From NCBI GenBank assembly GCA_016719385.1, contig JADJZA010000001.1:992001-1056000 (forward strand): a stretch of 64,000 nucleotides of DNA, read 5' to 3'. The notes below the pieces were generated by a model that saw nothing but the letters and a program-made list of their open reading frames with translations, was not told the DNA's origin and did no database searches. This document shows positions 1-8,685 of this stretch, piece after piece (the first letter of the stretch is position 1; every line of letters begins with the position of its first letter). Position numbers and translations under genes: made by a program. This DNA comes from Candidatus Microthrix subdominans (lineage in GTDB: Bacteria > Actinomycetota > Acidimicrobiia > Acidimicrobiales > Microtrichaceae).

Positions 1-1
1 C

Positions 2-364
2 GCCGCCCTCGCTGCGGTCAGCGGTGACCTCGAGGCGGTGGCGGGGATGCGCGACGTGTTCGACCGGCGCCGCGTGACGATCCATCGCATGCTCAACGAG
101 ATCCCTGGGGTGACCTGCCTGGAGCCCGAGGGGGCGTTCTACGCGTTCCCCAGCTTCGCCGGGCTGTTGGGCCGGCCCCTCGCCGGCCATGTGCCGGCGA
201 CCTCGCTCGAGCTGGCCGACCTGGTGCTCGAGCACGCCAAGGTGGCGTTCGTGCCGGGTGAGGCGTTTGGTGCCCCGGGCTACGGGCGCTTCTCCTTTGC
301 GCTGGCCGATGACGACATGGAGGAGGGCATCGCTCGCATCGCCCGGCTGGTCGCCGCAGGATGA
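2..364 (+). CDS. aminotransferase class I/II, C-terminal part (cut by window edge)
   Basis: This is the C-terminal end of a PLP-dependent fold-type I aminotransferase; the PLP lysine and N-terminal half lie before the window. Visible are the small-domain region EPEGAFYAFP and the late motif GYGRFSFA. In the aspartate/alanine aminotransferase family the arginine of that late motif binds the substrate carboxylate. The reading frame is open from base 2. Its stop overlaps the next start as ATGA, so the two genes are probably translated together. The exact substrate cannot be told from this part. Confidence 0.85.
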   Translation, partial: AALAAVSGDLEAVAGMRDVFDRRRVTIHRMLNEIPGVTCLEPEGAFYAFPSFAGLLGRPLAGHVPATSLELADLVLEHAKVAFVPGEAFGAPGYGRFSFALADDDMEEGIARIARLVAAG

Positions 365-2526
365 CCGACGGAGCGCCCTCCGCCGACGCCTCGTCCGGGC
401 AGGGTGGGCCTGACGGGTATCGCCCGGGGTGGTGGCCCAGCCCGCTGAGCGCGGCCCAGGTGGCGGCGCCCGGATCGCGCCCGAGCGAAGTGCAGGTGGC
501 CGACGGTTCGATCTTCTGGTCGGAGAGCCGCCCCGACGAGGACGGCCGGGTGGCGGTCGTTCGTTGGAATCCGGAGCGGGGCGCGGTCGACGTCGTGCCC
601 GTGGACGCCGACGTGCGCACGCGCGTCAACGAATACGGCGGCGGCGCCTGGCGGGCCGCCCCGGGTGTCGTCTACGCCTCGCTGCGCTCCGACGCCCGCG
701 TCTGGGCCATCCCAATCGACGCCGACGGGGTGGCGGGCGAGCCCCGACCGATCACCGCCGAGTGCCCGCCCGATGCGGTCAGTCGGTACGCCGACCTGCA
801 GCTGACCCCAGACGGTCAGTTCCTGGTCTGCGTGCGGGAGCGGCCGGTGCCCGGCCTCGAGCCGGTACAGGAACTGGTTGCGGTGAGGGTGTCCGACGGG
901 CGGGTCTCCATCCTCGCCGCGGGGTCGAGCTTTGTCGCCGATCCTCGGATCTCGCCGGACGGGGCCACGATCTGCTGGTTGTCCTGGAGCCATCCGGACA
1001 TGCCCTGGGACGCCACCACTCTGTGGGCCGCCGACCTGGCGATCACCGGGACCGCCATGTTGGACATCGCAGAGCCGCGCGTGGTGGCCGGCGGCCGCAC
1101 GGCCCTCGAGGCCGGCGGAGCCCCGGCGTCGGTCTCCGATGCGGCCTGGGGCCCGGACGGGGCGCTGTGGTTCGCCAGCGACCACCTCAACGGCTACTGG
1201 AACGCCATGGCCTGCCCGCCGGGGCTACCCGAGGCCGGATCGGGCCGCCCGGTCGGGCTGGGCCGGTGGGAGGTGGCCCAACCCCATTGGGTGTTCGGTC
1301 GATGCCGCCTGGCGCCGCTGCCCGGCGGCGGGGCGTTGAGCGCTCGTCGCATCGACGGACGCGATGTGTTGACGCTGTTGGCGGCGCCGCCCGGCGGCGG
1401 ACAGGGCGGTGGGGTGGCCGTCGAACTGCCGGCCCCCACCCTGGCCGACGATGTCACCCAGGTGGAGACTTTTTCGGTCGGGTCCGGGCCGGCCGGCGCG
1501 TTCATCGTGGCGGCGGTCGTCGCCGGCGCCGACAGCTCGCCGCACGTCCGCTGGTGGCATGAACACGATCTGACCGTGACGGCCGCCGAGGCGGCCGGCA
1601 ACCGTCCCGAGGAAGGCGCGGGAGCGCAACGGCATCCCGACGGGCGGTTCCTGAGCGGACCGGGCACGTCGCAGGGTCTGGTGTCCCTGGCACCCGAGTG
1701 GGTCTCCAAGCCGCAGCATCTGGCGTTTTCGACCGAGAGCGCGACGGAAGCGGGAGCGGAAGCCTCTGGGATACAGGGTGGGGCGGCGGTCGGGCACACC
1801 TTTGCGTTGTACTACCCGCCGCGCAACCCTGAGGTTGGCGACGTGTCGGAGCCGCCGCCGTTGGTAGTGCGCATCCACGGCGGCCCTACCGCTGCCGCCG
1901 AGTGGCGCTACCGGGCCGACGTGCAGTTTTGGACCACGCGCGGGTTCGCCGTCGCCGACGTCAACTATCGCGGCTCGACCGGATACGGCCGTCCCTATCG
2001 GGAGGCTTTGCGGGGAGCGTGGGGGGTCGCCGATGTGGCCGATTGCGTGACGGTGGCTGAGGGCCTGGCCCAACGGGGCCTTGCCGATCCGGACCGGTTG
2101 TTCATCCGGGGCGGCTCAGCCGGCGGGTTCACAGCGCTGGCCGCCGTCACCTTTCATGACACCTTCGCTGCGGCGGCCTCGAGCTACGGCATCGCCGACC
2201 TGGCCCTGCTGGCCGCCGAAACCCACAAGTTCGAAAGCCGCTACCTCGATGGGCTGGTCGGCCCCTATCCCGAGCAGGCCCAGGTGTACGCGGCCCGATC
2301 GCCGCTCTTCCACGTCGACACCATCGACGTACCGGTGCTGGTGCTGCAGGGGTCCGACGACCCCGTGGTGCCGCCCAGCCAGGCGGACGCTCTCGTCGAC
2401 GCGTTGCGTAGCCGGGGAGGCCGGGTGGAGGAACGGCGCTACGAGGGTGAGGCCCACGGCTGGCGGCGCGCGCAGACGATCATCGACGCCCTCGAGACGG
2501 AGCTGAATTTCTTCCTGTCGATCTGA
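361..2526 (+). CDS. S9 family (prolyl oligopeptidase-type) peptidase
   Basis: The product is a 721-residue serine peptidase, likely cytosolic because no signal peptide is seen. An N-terminal beta-propeller-like half precedes a C-terminal alpha/beta hydrolase domain. The catalytic triad can be read: the nucleophile Ser586 in GGSAGG, the acid near Asp667 in GSDDPVVPP, and His699 in GEAHGW. A typical oxyanion segment (RIHGGP) lies around residue 505. Length and order match acylaminoacyl-peptidase/DPP-like S9C enzymes, which remove residues or acylated residues from short peptides. The ATG overlaps the upstream stop by 4 bases. The exact peptide preference is not visible. Confidence 0.9.
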   Translation: MTDGAPSADASSGQGGPDGYRPGWWPSPLSAAQVAAPGSRPSEVQVADGSIFWSESRPDEDGRVAVVRWNPERGAVDVVPVDADVRTRVNEYGGGAWRAAPGVVYASLRSDARVWAIPIDADGVAGEPRPITAECPPDAVSRYADLQLTPDGQFLVCVRERPVPGLEPVQELVAVRVSDGRVSILAAGSSFVADPRISPDGATICWLSWSHPDMPWDATTLWAADLAITGTAMLDIAEPRVVAGGRTALEAGGAPASVSDAAWGPDGALWFASDHLNGYWNAMACPPGLPEAGSGRPVGLGRWEVAQPHWVFGRCRLAPLPGGGALSARRIDGRDVLTLLAAPPGGGQGGGVAVELPAPTLADDVTQVETFSVGSGPAGAFIVAAVVAGADSSPHVRWWHEHDLTVTAAEAAGNRPEEGAGAQRHPDGRFLSGPGTSQGLVSLAPEWVSKPQHLAFSTESATEAGAEASGIQGGAAVGHTFALYYPPRNPEVGDVSEPPPLVVRIHGGPTAAAEWRYRADVQFWTTRGFAVADVNYRGSTGYGRPYREALRGAWGVADVADCVTVAEGLAQRGLADPDRLFIRGGSAGGFTALAAVTFHDTFAAAASSYGIADLALLAAETHKFESRYLDGLVGPYPEQAQVYAARSPLFHVDTIDVPVLVLQGSDDPVVPPSQADALVDALRSRGGRVEERRYEGEAHGWRRAQTIIDALETELNFFLSI

Positions 2527-2641
2527 CCGATCCGAGCCCGTCGACCCTCCCGGTGGTCCCCGGCGACACGAATCTTGTTTCAATCCGTGCTGGTACCCTG
2601 ACTCGGCCACCGGGCGTTCCCGACGACGGGGAGAGAACCTC

Positions 2642-4216
2642 ATGTGCGCAGTAGCTCGACGCGGCAATCGACCTCACGTCACCGTGATCAAGGCCCGCTG
2701 GGGTTCGGTGGGGCTGCACCATGTGTCGTTGCACCGGTTCCCCCCGCTGGCGGCGATGACCATCGAGGCGCTCGCCCGCCGCGAGGGCTGGGACACCGCC
2801 ATGATCGACGAGGACGCCGAACAGCTCGACCTCGACGCACCGACCGATCTGGTGGCGATGACCACCTGGACGGCCAACGCTCCCCGCACCTACCGGATCG
2901 CAGCGGCCTATCGCGCCAAAGGCATCCCGGTGGTCATGGGCGGCGTGCACCCATCGATGTTGCCGGGCGAGGCCGCCCGTCATGCCGACGCCGTCGTGGT
3001 GGGGGAGTGCGAAGCGATCTTCGGCAGGGTGCTCGCCGATGCCGCCGCCAACCGTCTGAAGCAGTTCTACGAGGGGTCGTGGGAGGACCTGTCGCTGGCG
3101 CCGACCATCGACGAGCTGATGCCCCGCTACGAACAGTTTCCGCGCGGGCGATACCTGCCCACCCACACCACCCAGACCACCCGCGGGTGTCGCTTCAACT
3201 GCGACTTCTGCTCGGTGATCCGCATCAACGGACGAGGTCAGCGCCACCGCGACCCGGCCGCCGTGGTCGACGAGCTGCGCATCCGGGTGAAGATGCCCGG
3301 CCGGCCGCCGGGAACCCCGATCGTCGTGTTTTTCACCGACGACGACCTGGCCGCCGACCAGGAGTACTGCGGGTCGCTGTTCGAGGCGATGGCCTCGGCC
3401 AACCTGCCGGTTCGTTTCGCTGCGCAGACGTCGATCGGCCTGGCCCGTAACCCCGAGCTGCTCCGGCTGGCCGAGGCGGCCGGAGCGGCCCTGTTCTTCA
3501 TCGGCTTCGAGAGCGTCAACCGCCAGGCGCTCAAGGAGGCCAACAAGAAGAACCGTCCTGCCGAGTTCGCCGAGCTGGTGCAGCGTCTTCACGACGCCCA
3601 CATCGCCGTCGAGGGCGGCTTCATCTTCGGGTTCGATTCCGACGGGCCCGGCGCGTTTGCCGACACGGTACGCGCTGCCGACGAGATCGGCGTCGACACC
3701 GCCCACTTCACCATCCTCACCCCGCTGCCGGGCACACAGACGTTTTCCCGTCTCCATGGCGAGGGTCGAATCTTCGACTACGACTGGTCGCACTACAACG
3801 CCTACCGGACACTCTTCGAGCCGGCGCAGATGTCGGTGGCCATGCTCGATGCCGGCGCCCGCTGGGCGTACGGGGCGTTCTATTCCTCCAGCGCCCGTCG
3901 GCGCCGAACCTGGGCCCAGATCAGGCGCAGCTCGCCGATGATGGCGGCCGCCTACCGCTTCGTCGGTGGGTCCTATGCCCGCCACTACGGCGTCGGTCTG
4001 CAGGGCAGCAGCGAGGCGCCGTTCCAACCGCACCCCGACGACATCGCCCACCTGGCGACCGTGTCGAACTTTGATGCCAACCAGGTGCTGATCGAGGCGT
4101 TGGCGCTCGCCTCGGGCGGCCGCCCATCGTCGGCCGGGGCGGCCACCCCGGTGAACGTTTCACTCGGTCGACCGGTTGCGGCGTCCACCGGGACCACCGT
4201 CGCCGGAGGGGGCTGA
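2642..4216 (+). CDS. B12-binding-domain radical SAM protein
   Basis: The product is a 524-residue radical SAM enzyme. The N-terminal part (about residues 15-130) looks like a cobalamin-binding Rossmann domain, with VVMGGVHPSMLP and a downstream VVGECE segment as seen in BchE/HpnR-type proteins. The [4Fe-4S] cluster motif CRFNCDFC gives Cys183, Cys187 and Cys190 (CX3CX2C). Later segments (FIGFESVN, GGFIFGFDSD) match the radical SAM barrel. In this family the usual chemistry is methyl transfer or oxidative ring chemistry on unreactive carbons, but the substrate here is unknown. It is separated by about 115 bases from the peptidase gene and probably has its own promoter. Confidence 0.88.
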   Translation: MCAVARRGNRPHVTVIKARWGSVGLHHVSLHRFPPLAAMTIEALARREGWDTAMIDEDAEQLDLDAPTDLVAMTTWTANAPRTYRIAAAYRAKGIPVVMGGVHPSMLPGEAARHADAVVVGECEAIFGRVLADAAANRLKQFYEGSWEDLSLAPTIDELMPRYEQFPRGRYLPTHTTQTTRGCRFNCDFCSVIRINGRGQRHRDPAAVVDELRIRVKMPGRPPGTPIVVFFTDDDLAADQEYCGSLFEAMASANLPVRFAAQTSIGLARNPELLRLAEAAGAALFFIGFESVNRQALKEANKKNRPAEFAELVQRLHDAHIAVEGGFIFGFDSDGPGAFADTVRAADEIGVDTAHFTILTPLPGTQTFSRLHGEGRIFDYDWSHYNAYRTLFEPAQMSVAMLDAGARWAYGAFYSSSARRRRTWAQIRRSSPMMAAAYRFVGGSYARHYGVGLQGSSEAPFQPHPDDIAHLATVSNFDANQVLIEALALASGGRPSSAGAATPVNVSLGRPVAASTGTTVAGGG

Positions 4217-4284
4217 GCGCCACCCCGGATGCCACTACGCTCCGGGTTGGAACAACTGCACCGAGCGGGAGGAACCCCAGCCCC

Positions 4285-5013
4285 ATGCGCCTTACCGTCC
4301 TTGGATCGTCGGGCACCTTCGCCGGCCCGGATGACGCCTGTTCCGGATACCTCGTCGAGCACGACGGGTTTCGGTTGGTGATGGACGTCGGCCCCGGCAC
4401 CCTGGCCAACCTTCAGCGGCACCTGCCCCTCGACCGGATCGACGCGGTGTTGTTGTCCCACGCTCACCCCGACCATTGGGGCGAGTTGCCCACGCTGTGC
4501 AACGCCTACCGCTACGTGCTCGGCCGCGACGACCTCCCGGTGCTCGGGCCCGCAGACGCGCTCGCCTGCGTCGAGGCGGCGCTGGGTGGGTCGACGAGCC
4601 CCACCTTCGCCTTGGAGGAGGCGGGTGATGGCGACGAGTTTGAACTGGGGCCGATCGAGCTGCGGTGTTCGGCCACCGATCATCCGGGCGTGACGCTCGG
4701 GTTCCACCTGTCCGCCGGCGACGTCGCCATCGGGTACTCGGCGGACACCGGCCCCGGTTGGAGTTACAAGGAGTTCAACGCCCCGGTGACGCTTGGCCTG
4801 TGCGAGACGTCCTACGTCGAGGCCGGCGACACCGGCGGCATGCACCTGACGGCTGCGGAGGCCGGTGCGATGTGCCGAGACGCGGGTGTGTCCTTCCTGG
4901 CCGCCACCCACATCGTGCCCGGACAGGATCGAGATGCCATCCTGGGGGCGGCCACCTCCGCCTTCGGCGGGAAAGTGCACCTGGCCACCCCCCATCTTCG
5001 ATTTGAACTGTGA
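4285..5013 (+). CDS. MBL-fold metallo-hydrolase
   Basis: The product is a 242-residue metallo-beta-lactamase-fold hydrolase. The metal motif HAHPDHW supplies His59, His61, Asp63 and His64, and a late histidine lies in ATHIVPG. The overall pattern (GSSGTFAGPDDACSGYLVEHDG at the start, short length) is like the RNase Z/ElaC and cyclic-nucleotide phosphodiesterase branch of the fold, though the exocyclic RNase Z features are not clear. It stands just before rph, so a role in RNA or nucleotide metabolism is possible but is only an inference from context. Confidence 0.88.
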   Translation: MRLTVLGSSGTFAGPDDACSGYLVEHDGFRLVMDVGPGTLANLQRHLPLDRIDAVLLSHAHPDHWGELPTLCNAYRYVLGRDDLPVLGPADALACVEAALGGSTSPTFALEEAGDGDEFELGPIELRCSATDHPGVTLGFHLSAGDVAIGYSADTGPGWSYKEFNAPVTLGLCETSYVEAGDTGGMHLTAAEAGAMCRDAGVSFLAATHIVPGQDRDAILGAATSAFGGKVHLATPHLRFEL

Positions 5014-5026
5014 GCGTGATCCCCAC

Positions 5027-5782
5027 ATGAGCCCCACCCCCCGAGCCGACGGCCGTGCCCCCGACGAGTTGCGCCCCGTCACCTTCGAGCGCGACGCCAC
5101 CGAGTTTGCGTTGGGTTCGGTGATGGCCTCGTCGGGCCGTACCAAAGTGCTGTGCACGGTCAGCCTCGATGAGGACGTTCCCCGCTGGATGCGGGGCCGC
5201 GGGTCCGGGTGGGTGACCGCCGAGTACTCGATGCTGCCCGGTTCGTCGCCCGAACGGATCCGTCGCGAGACCAAAGGCCCGAAGGGTCGCACCCAGGAGA
5301 TCCAGCGCCTGATCGGTCGCTCGCTGCGCGCCGTGGTCGACCACGAGGCCCTGGGCGAACGCCAGCTGCTGGTGGACTGTGACGTGCTCCAGGCCGACGG
5401 TGGCACCCGCACCACCTCGATCACCGGAGCCTGGCTGGCGCTGTGGGACGCCTGCGAGCGCCTGGTGGCGGCCGGCCTGGTTCCCGCCAACCCGATCCTT
5501 CAGCCGCTGGCGGCGCTGTCGGTGGGGCTCGTCGACGGCGAGGCCCGGCTCGACCTGCCCTATGAGGAGGACTCCAGGGCCGAGGTGGACATGAACGTTG
5601 TCGTCGCCGGCGACGGCCGCTTTGTCGAGGTGCAGGGCACGGCCGAGGGCCAACCGTTCAGCCGCAATCAGCTGGACGAGCTGATGGTGTTGGCCGAGGG
5701 CGGCGCCGCCACGCTGTTCGACCTGCAGCGCAGCTACACCGCCACCCCGCCCGAGCCGCGCACGATCGGTCGGTCGGACTGA
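5027..5782 (+). CDS. rph: ribonuclease PH
   Basis: The product is a 251-residue phosphorolytic 3'-5' exoribonuclease that trims tRNA 3' ends. The start RADGRAPDELRPVTFERDATEFALGS-type segment is the family signature. The motifs GSGWVTAEYSMLPGS and RTQEIQRLIGRSLRAVVD include the arginines that bind phosphate and the RNA. The catalytic-site Asp region is DCDVLQADGGTRT. The start at 5027 was chosen because the homologous region begins with MSPTPRADGR; the open frame upstream has no family character. It is 14 bases after the MBL gene and 17 bases before the nucleotide pyrophosphatase, a common actinobacterial order. Confidence 0.95.
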   Translation: MSPTPRADGRAPDELRPVTFERDATEFALGSVMASSGRTKVLCTVSLDEDVPRWMRGRGSGWVTAEYSMLPGSSPERIRRETKGPKGRTQEIQRLIGRSLRAVVDHEALGERQLLVDCDVLQADGGTRTTSITGAWLALWDACERLVAAGLVPANPILQPLAALSVGLVDGEARLDLPYEEDSRAEVDMNVVVAGDGRFVEVQGTAEGQPFSRNQLDELMVLAEGGAATLFDLQRSYTATPPEPRTIGRSD

Positions 5783-5799
5783 AGAGCAGCGGGTCCGTC

Positions 5800-6471
5800 G
5801 TGATCGCCGAGCGTTCCAGGACGATCGTCCTGGCCACCGACAACCCACACAAGGTGACCGAGCTGAGCAGCCTGCTGGCCGCATTGTCGGTGCCGGTCGA
5901 GGTTCTGCCGCGGCCCGAGTGGCTCGACGATGTCGACGAGACCGGAACCACGTTTGTCGCCAACGCCGATCTGAAAGCGATCGCCGTGGCCAATGCCGTG
6001 GGTGAGTGGGCGCTCGCCGACGATTCGGGCCTCGAGGTCGACGCCCTGAACGGGGCGCCGGGGGTGCGATCGGCCCGGTTCGCCGCCGACATGGCCACTA
6101 CCGAGCGGGGCGGGACGCCGTCATCGGGCAATTCGACCGACGAGGCCAACCGGCGGGCGCTGAGCGACCGCCTCACGGAGGCCGGCGTCGGCTTCCGGCG
6201 CTCCGCTCGATTCCGATGTGCCCTGGCGCTGGCCGACCCGAGCGGCAGGGTGGCGCTCCGGGCCGAAGGTGCGGTCGAGGGGGAGATCATCACCGAGCAG
6301 CGGGGCGATGGCGGGTTTGGGTACGACCCGATGTTCGTGCCCGACGACGGCGACGGATCGACCTTCGCCGAGATGGATTCCGATGCAAAAGCGGCGATCT
6401 CCCACCGGGGCCGCGCCCTGGCGGAGCTGATCAGGATCATTGAGGCCTCGGGGTGGCCCGAGGACACCTGA
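5800..6471 (+). CDS. rdgB: RdgB/HAM1 non-canonical purine NTP pyrophosphatase
   Basis: The product is a 223-residue XTP/dITP diphosphohydrolase that hydrolyses deaminated purine triphosphates to monophosphates and so cleans the nucleotide pool. Visible family motifs are ATDNPHKVTEL near residue 9, ALADDSGLEVDALNGAPGVRSARF near residue 70 and GGFGYDPMF near residue 170, followed by SHRGRAL. It starts with GTG and is close behind rph, the usual pairing in actinobacteria. There is an insertion between the two last motifs (around residues 105-125, Ser/Gly/Asn rich) that is longer than I would expect but leaves the catalytic motifs intact. Confidence 0.95.
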   Translation: MIAERSRTIVLATDNPHKVTELSSLLAALSVPVEVLPRPEWLDDVDETGTTFVANADLKAIAVANAVGEWALADDSGLEVDALNGAPGVRSARFAADMATTERGGTPSSGNSTDEANRRALSDRLTEAGVGFRRSARFRCALALADPSGRVALRAEGAVEGEIITEQRGDGGFGYDPMFVPDDGDGSTFAEMDSDAKAAISHRGRALAELIRIIEASGWPEDT

Positions 6472-6572
6472 GCGGAAATACCGCACGCACGCGTCCGCAA
6501 TCGGCAATGCTGGTTGCTGCGGTCGCCGCCCACGGGACGCCGCTCAGCGAACGACGAGCACGAAGGAGTGCC

Positions 6573-7088
6573 GTGGCCAACGATCAGGTGCTCGTACTCA
6601 ACGTCTCCTACGAGCCGGTCATCTTGATCCATTGGCACCGAGCGATCTGTTTGGTCATGGCCGAAAAGGTCACTGTCGAGGCGGTCGAGGAAGGCCGTGC
6701 GCTTCGCTCGGCCACCGCCGAGTTTCCCTATCCGGCTGTGGTCAGGCTGCGCCGGTACGTGCCGGCGACCCGGGCGAGTTCCCTGGGCTGCTCGAGACGG
6801 TCGGTGCTGCGGCGCGATGGGTTTCTGTGTGCCTATCGAGCGTCGAGTCCCGTGTGCGCCACCCGCGCCGCTTCGGTCGATCACGTCGTCCCTCGGTCTC
6901 GGGGTGGTGGCGACGAGCCGACCAACCTGGTGGCGGCCTGCGTGCCCTGCAACCAGCTGAAAGCCAACAGCACGCTGCGGGAGCTGGGCTGGTCACTGCA
7001 CCGGGTTGACCCGGCCCATGCGACGCCCCTGTTCGACCTGGATGACGTGCCGGTGGCCTGGCGCCCCTTCCTCCCGGTCGCCGCCTGA
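6573..7088 (+). CDS. HNH endonuclease family protein
   Basis: The product is a 171-residue HNH protein of the small actinobacterial type whose members begin VLVLNVSYEPV. The start GTG at 6573 is preferred over upstream starts because the family begins there and a good ribosome site (aaggag) precedes it. The HNH core is VDHVVPRSRGGGDEPTNLVAACVPCN (quoted as two parts: VDHVVPRSRGG and NLVAACVPCN). Odd point: the first zinc pair is usually CxxC, but here the cysteines are spaced as CAYRASSPVC, so metal binding may be altered. Cellular role unknown for this family; no phage context is seen here. Confidence 0.85.
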   Translation: MANDQVLVLNVSYEPVILIHWHRAICLVMAEKVTVEAVEEGRALRSATAEFPYPAVVRLRRYVPATRASSLGCSRRSVLRRDGFLCAYRASSPVCATRAASVDHVVPRSRGGGDEPTNLVAACVPCNQLKANSTLRELGWSLHRVDPAHATPLFDLDDVPVAWRPFLPVAA

Positions 7089-7183
7089 ACCAACGGTCAG
7101 CGGCGCACCCGGCGGGCACGTAGCGTAGGCAGCGGTTTTCCTCCGCATCACGGCGGGGTCGACCAACTCGAAGGAGGGGGCAG

Positions 7184-8224
7184 TTGGGAACGATCGGCGG
7201 TCTCGTCGTGCCCTTGGTGGTCGCCGCTGCGATCGGCTTCGTCGTCGGCTGGTTCTTCGCCAGGGCCGGGCGGGGGCCGGACGGGGTCGCGCAAGGGCGC
7301 TCCGACGCGGATGGGGCCGAGCCCGGCTCGGACGATGTCGATGAGCGCGTCGCTCGTCTGGAGGCCGACTACGCCCGGCGGGTCGAGGTGTTCTCCAAGC
7401 GGGAGGCCGAGCTGATCACCGCCGGTCGCAAGGTGGTCGAGCAGCTCCGACAGCGGGAAGGCGAGCTGGCCGAGTTGCGCGATGAAGGGGCGTCGGACGG
7501 CCAGCCCCCCACCCCGGTGCCCTCCGCCCCCGGGCGACAGGAGCCCGAGCCCTCGACAGCCGAACCAACGCGCCGCAACGAACGGCCCGTCGGCCCGTCC
7601 ACCGAACCGGCCGAACCGGCCGAACCCAGGACGCCGCCCACTTCGTCTCCGCCGGCCACCGCAGAGACCCCAGCCGCCTCCGGATCGACTGGCGCCGCCC
7701 CCGCCGTCTCCGGATTGGCCCGTGCCGCTCCGGCACCCGCCAAGAGAGGTCGGCGAGCGGTCATCGACCCGGCGACCGGTCAGCCGATCAACCCCGAGTC
7801 GAAACCCAAGCCGTCGTCAGGCGACGACCCCGTCGGCAGCGCCCACTCCAACGGGGGGCAATCCCGCCCACCGGGTCCGGAGGCCGACGTGCCCGACGCC
7901 GGCTCCTCGGCCGAGCTGTCGGTGCGCCTCATCGCCCCTGGCCTGACCCGAGAGGAGCCTGAGGTGATCGACCTGCGCGATCAGCGCCGGGTACCCCCGG
8001 CAGCCGACATCGTGCCTCCCGCCTCCCGGCAGGGCGAGGAGTTGATCGACATCGTCGGCATCGGGCCAAAGATCGCCGACCAGCTCCGCCAGGCCGGGGT
8101 GGTCACCCTCGCCGACCTGGCCGGCCTCGACCTCGACGGCCCGCTGCCGACTTCGATCGAGGGCCTGCGCGGTCGGCTTCGACAGGGCGACTGGGTGGGC
8201 CAGGCCCGCCGCCTCACCGACTAG
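7184..8224 (+). CDS. membrane-anchored protein with C-terminal helix-hairpin-helix-like domain
   Basis: The product is a 346-residue protein starting at TTG behind a strong Shine-Dalgarno (aaggaggggg). One transmembrane segment (about residues 5-25) is followed by a charged coiled region, a long Pro/Ala/Ser/Glu-rich low-complexity linker (about 110-200), and a C-terminal domain with IVGIGPKIADQLRQAGV followed by LADLAG. That last pattern is typical of the helix-hairpin-helix of predicted DNA-binding 5'-nuclease-like proteins. The function is unknown; a membrane-tethered nucleic-acid-binding role is only inferred. It is the last core gene before the integrated element. Confidence 0.75.
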   Translation: MGTIGGLVVPLVVAAAIGFVVGWFFARAGRGPDGVAQGRSDADGAEPGSDDVDERVARLEADYARRVEVFSKREAELITAGRKVVEQLRQREGELAELRDEGASDGQPPTPVPSAPGRQEPEPSTAEPTRRNERPVGPSTEPAEPAEPRTPPTSSPPATAETPAASGSTGAAPAVSGLARAAPAPAKRGRRAVIDPATGQPINPESKPKPSSGDDPVGSAHSNGGQSRPPGPEADVPDAGSSAELSVRLIAPGLTREEPEVIDLRDQRRVPPAADIVPPASRQGEELIDIVGIGPKIADQLRQAGVVTLADLAGLDLDGPLPTSIEGLRGRLRQGDWVGQARRLTD

Positions 8225-8255
8225 TTCGCCAAGCCCAGCTGTTGCGGCGAGGTTG

Positions 8256-8317
8256 CTGGTGCGGACGGTGGGACTCGAACCCACACAACCTTTCGGATAC
8301 CAGGACCTAAACCTGGC
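8256..8317. repeat. left attachment site (62-bp direct repeat, copy of tRNA-Leu 3' end)
   Basis: These 62 bases are identical, same orientation, to 33372-33433. They reproduce the 3' part of tRNA-Leu(TAG), from the anticodon arm through the TpsiC arm to the encoded CCA, but without a 5' half, so no functional tRNA is made here. The match breaks on both sides (8255 versus 33371, and 8318 versus 33434). This is the expected footprint of site-specific integration into a tRNA gene by a tyrosine integrase. Confidence 0.93.
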
Positions 8318-8339
8318 CCGACCCCCCGAAACCGAAAAG

Positions 8340-8360
8340 CGCGACGATTTCGCGACGATT
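8340..8360 (+). promoter_or_regulatory. probable integrase arm-type sites, left end
   Basis: Two direct copies of CGCGACGATT start at 8340 and 8351, 23 bases inside the left repeat. The same decamer occurs twice near the other end (33316 and 33328). Paired direct repeats inside both ends of an element are how tyrosine integrase arm-binding sites look. Binding itself is inferred. Confidence 0.6.
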
Positions 8361-8370
8361 CTCCGGTCAG

Positions 8371-8625
8371 CTAACTGTCCGACCGGGCACCGTTCAACAC
8401 CTTCTGAACGGTCGATGTGAGCACCACTCTGCACGGTGTCAACGCACCCAAAAGCTCCGGCAAATTGGCAACGCCGAGCGGTGCGAAGACCGGCAGGACA
8501 CCGACGAGGATGCCGCTAGCACCGACGACAGCTTGGACCACGGTACGGGCATCAAGCTCGTTCGGGCCCTTTCCGATGATGGTTGCGGCTGAAGGTTCCG
8601 TCCTGGAGCTCCATAGATAGTTCAC
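8371..8625 (-). CDS. small hypothetical protein (weak)
   Basis: This is an 84-residue open frame beginning with GTG at 8625, divergent from the HEPN-like gene at 8686. It has a hydrophobic middle (ILVGVLPVFAPLGVANLPELLGAL) that could be one membrane segment. I do not recognise a family. No clear ribosome-binding site precedes the start, so it may be non-coding. It is listed because the composition is protein-like and the region between the attachment site and the first clear gene is otherwise empty. Confidence 0.25.
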   Translation of the reverse strand: MNYLWSSRTEPSAATIIGKGPNELDARTVVQAVVGASGILVGVLPVFAPLGVANLPELLGALTPCRVVLTSTVQKVLNGARSDS

Positions 8626-8685
8626 GCATTCTGGGTCGAGATATTGCGCCGGTGCCGCCACCGGCGGTTCCCTAGGGTTGAACGG

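Noticed and set aside
93..1185. Long minus-strand frames opposite the S9 peptidase, and similar antisense frames throughout
   Set aside because: They are Arg/Pro/Gly-rich shadows of GC-rich genes without domains or ribosome sites.
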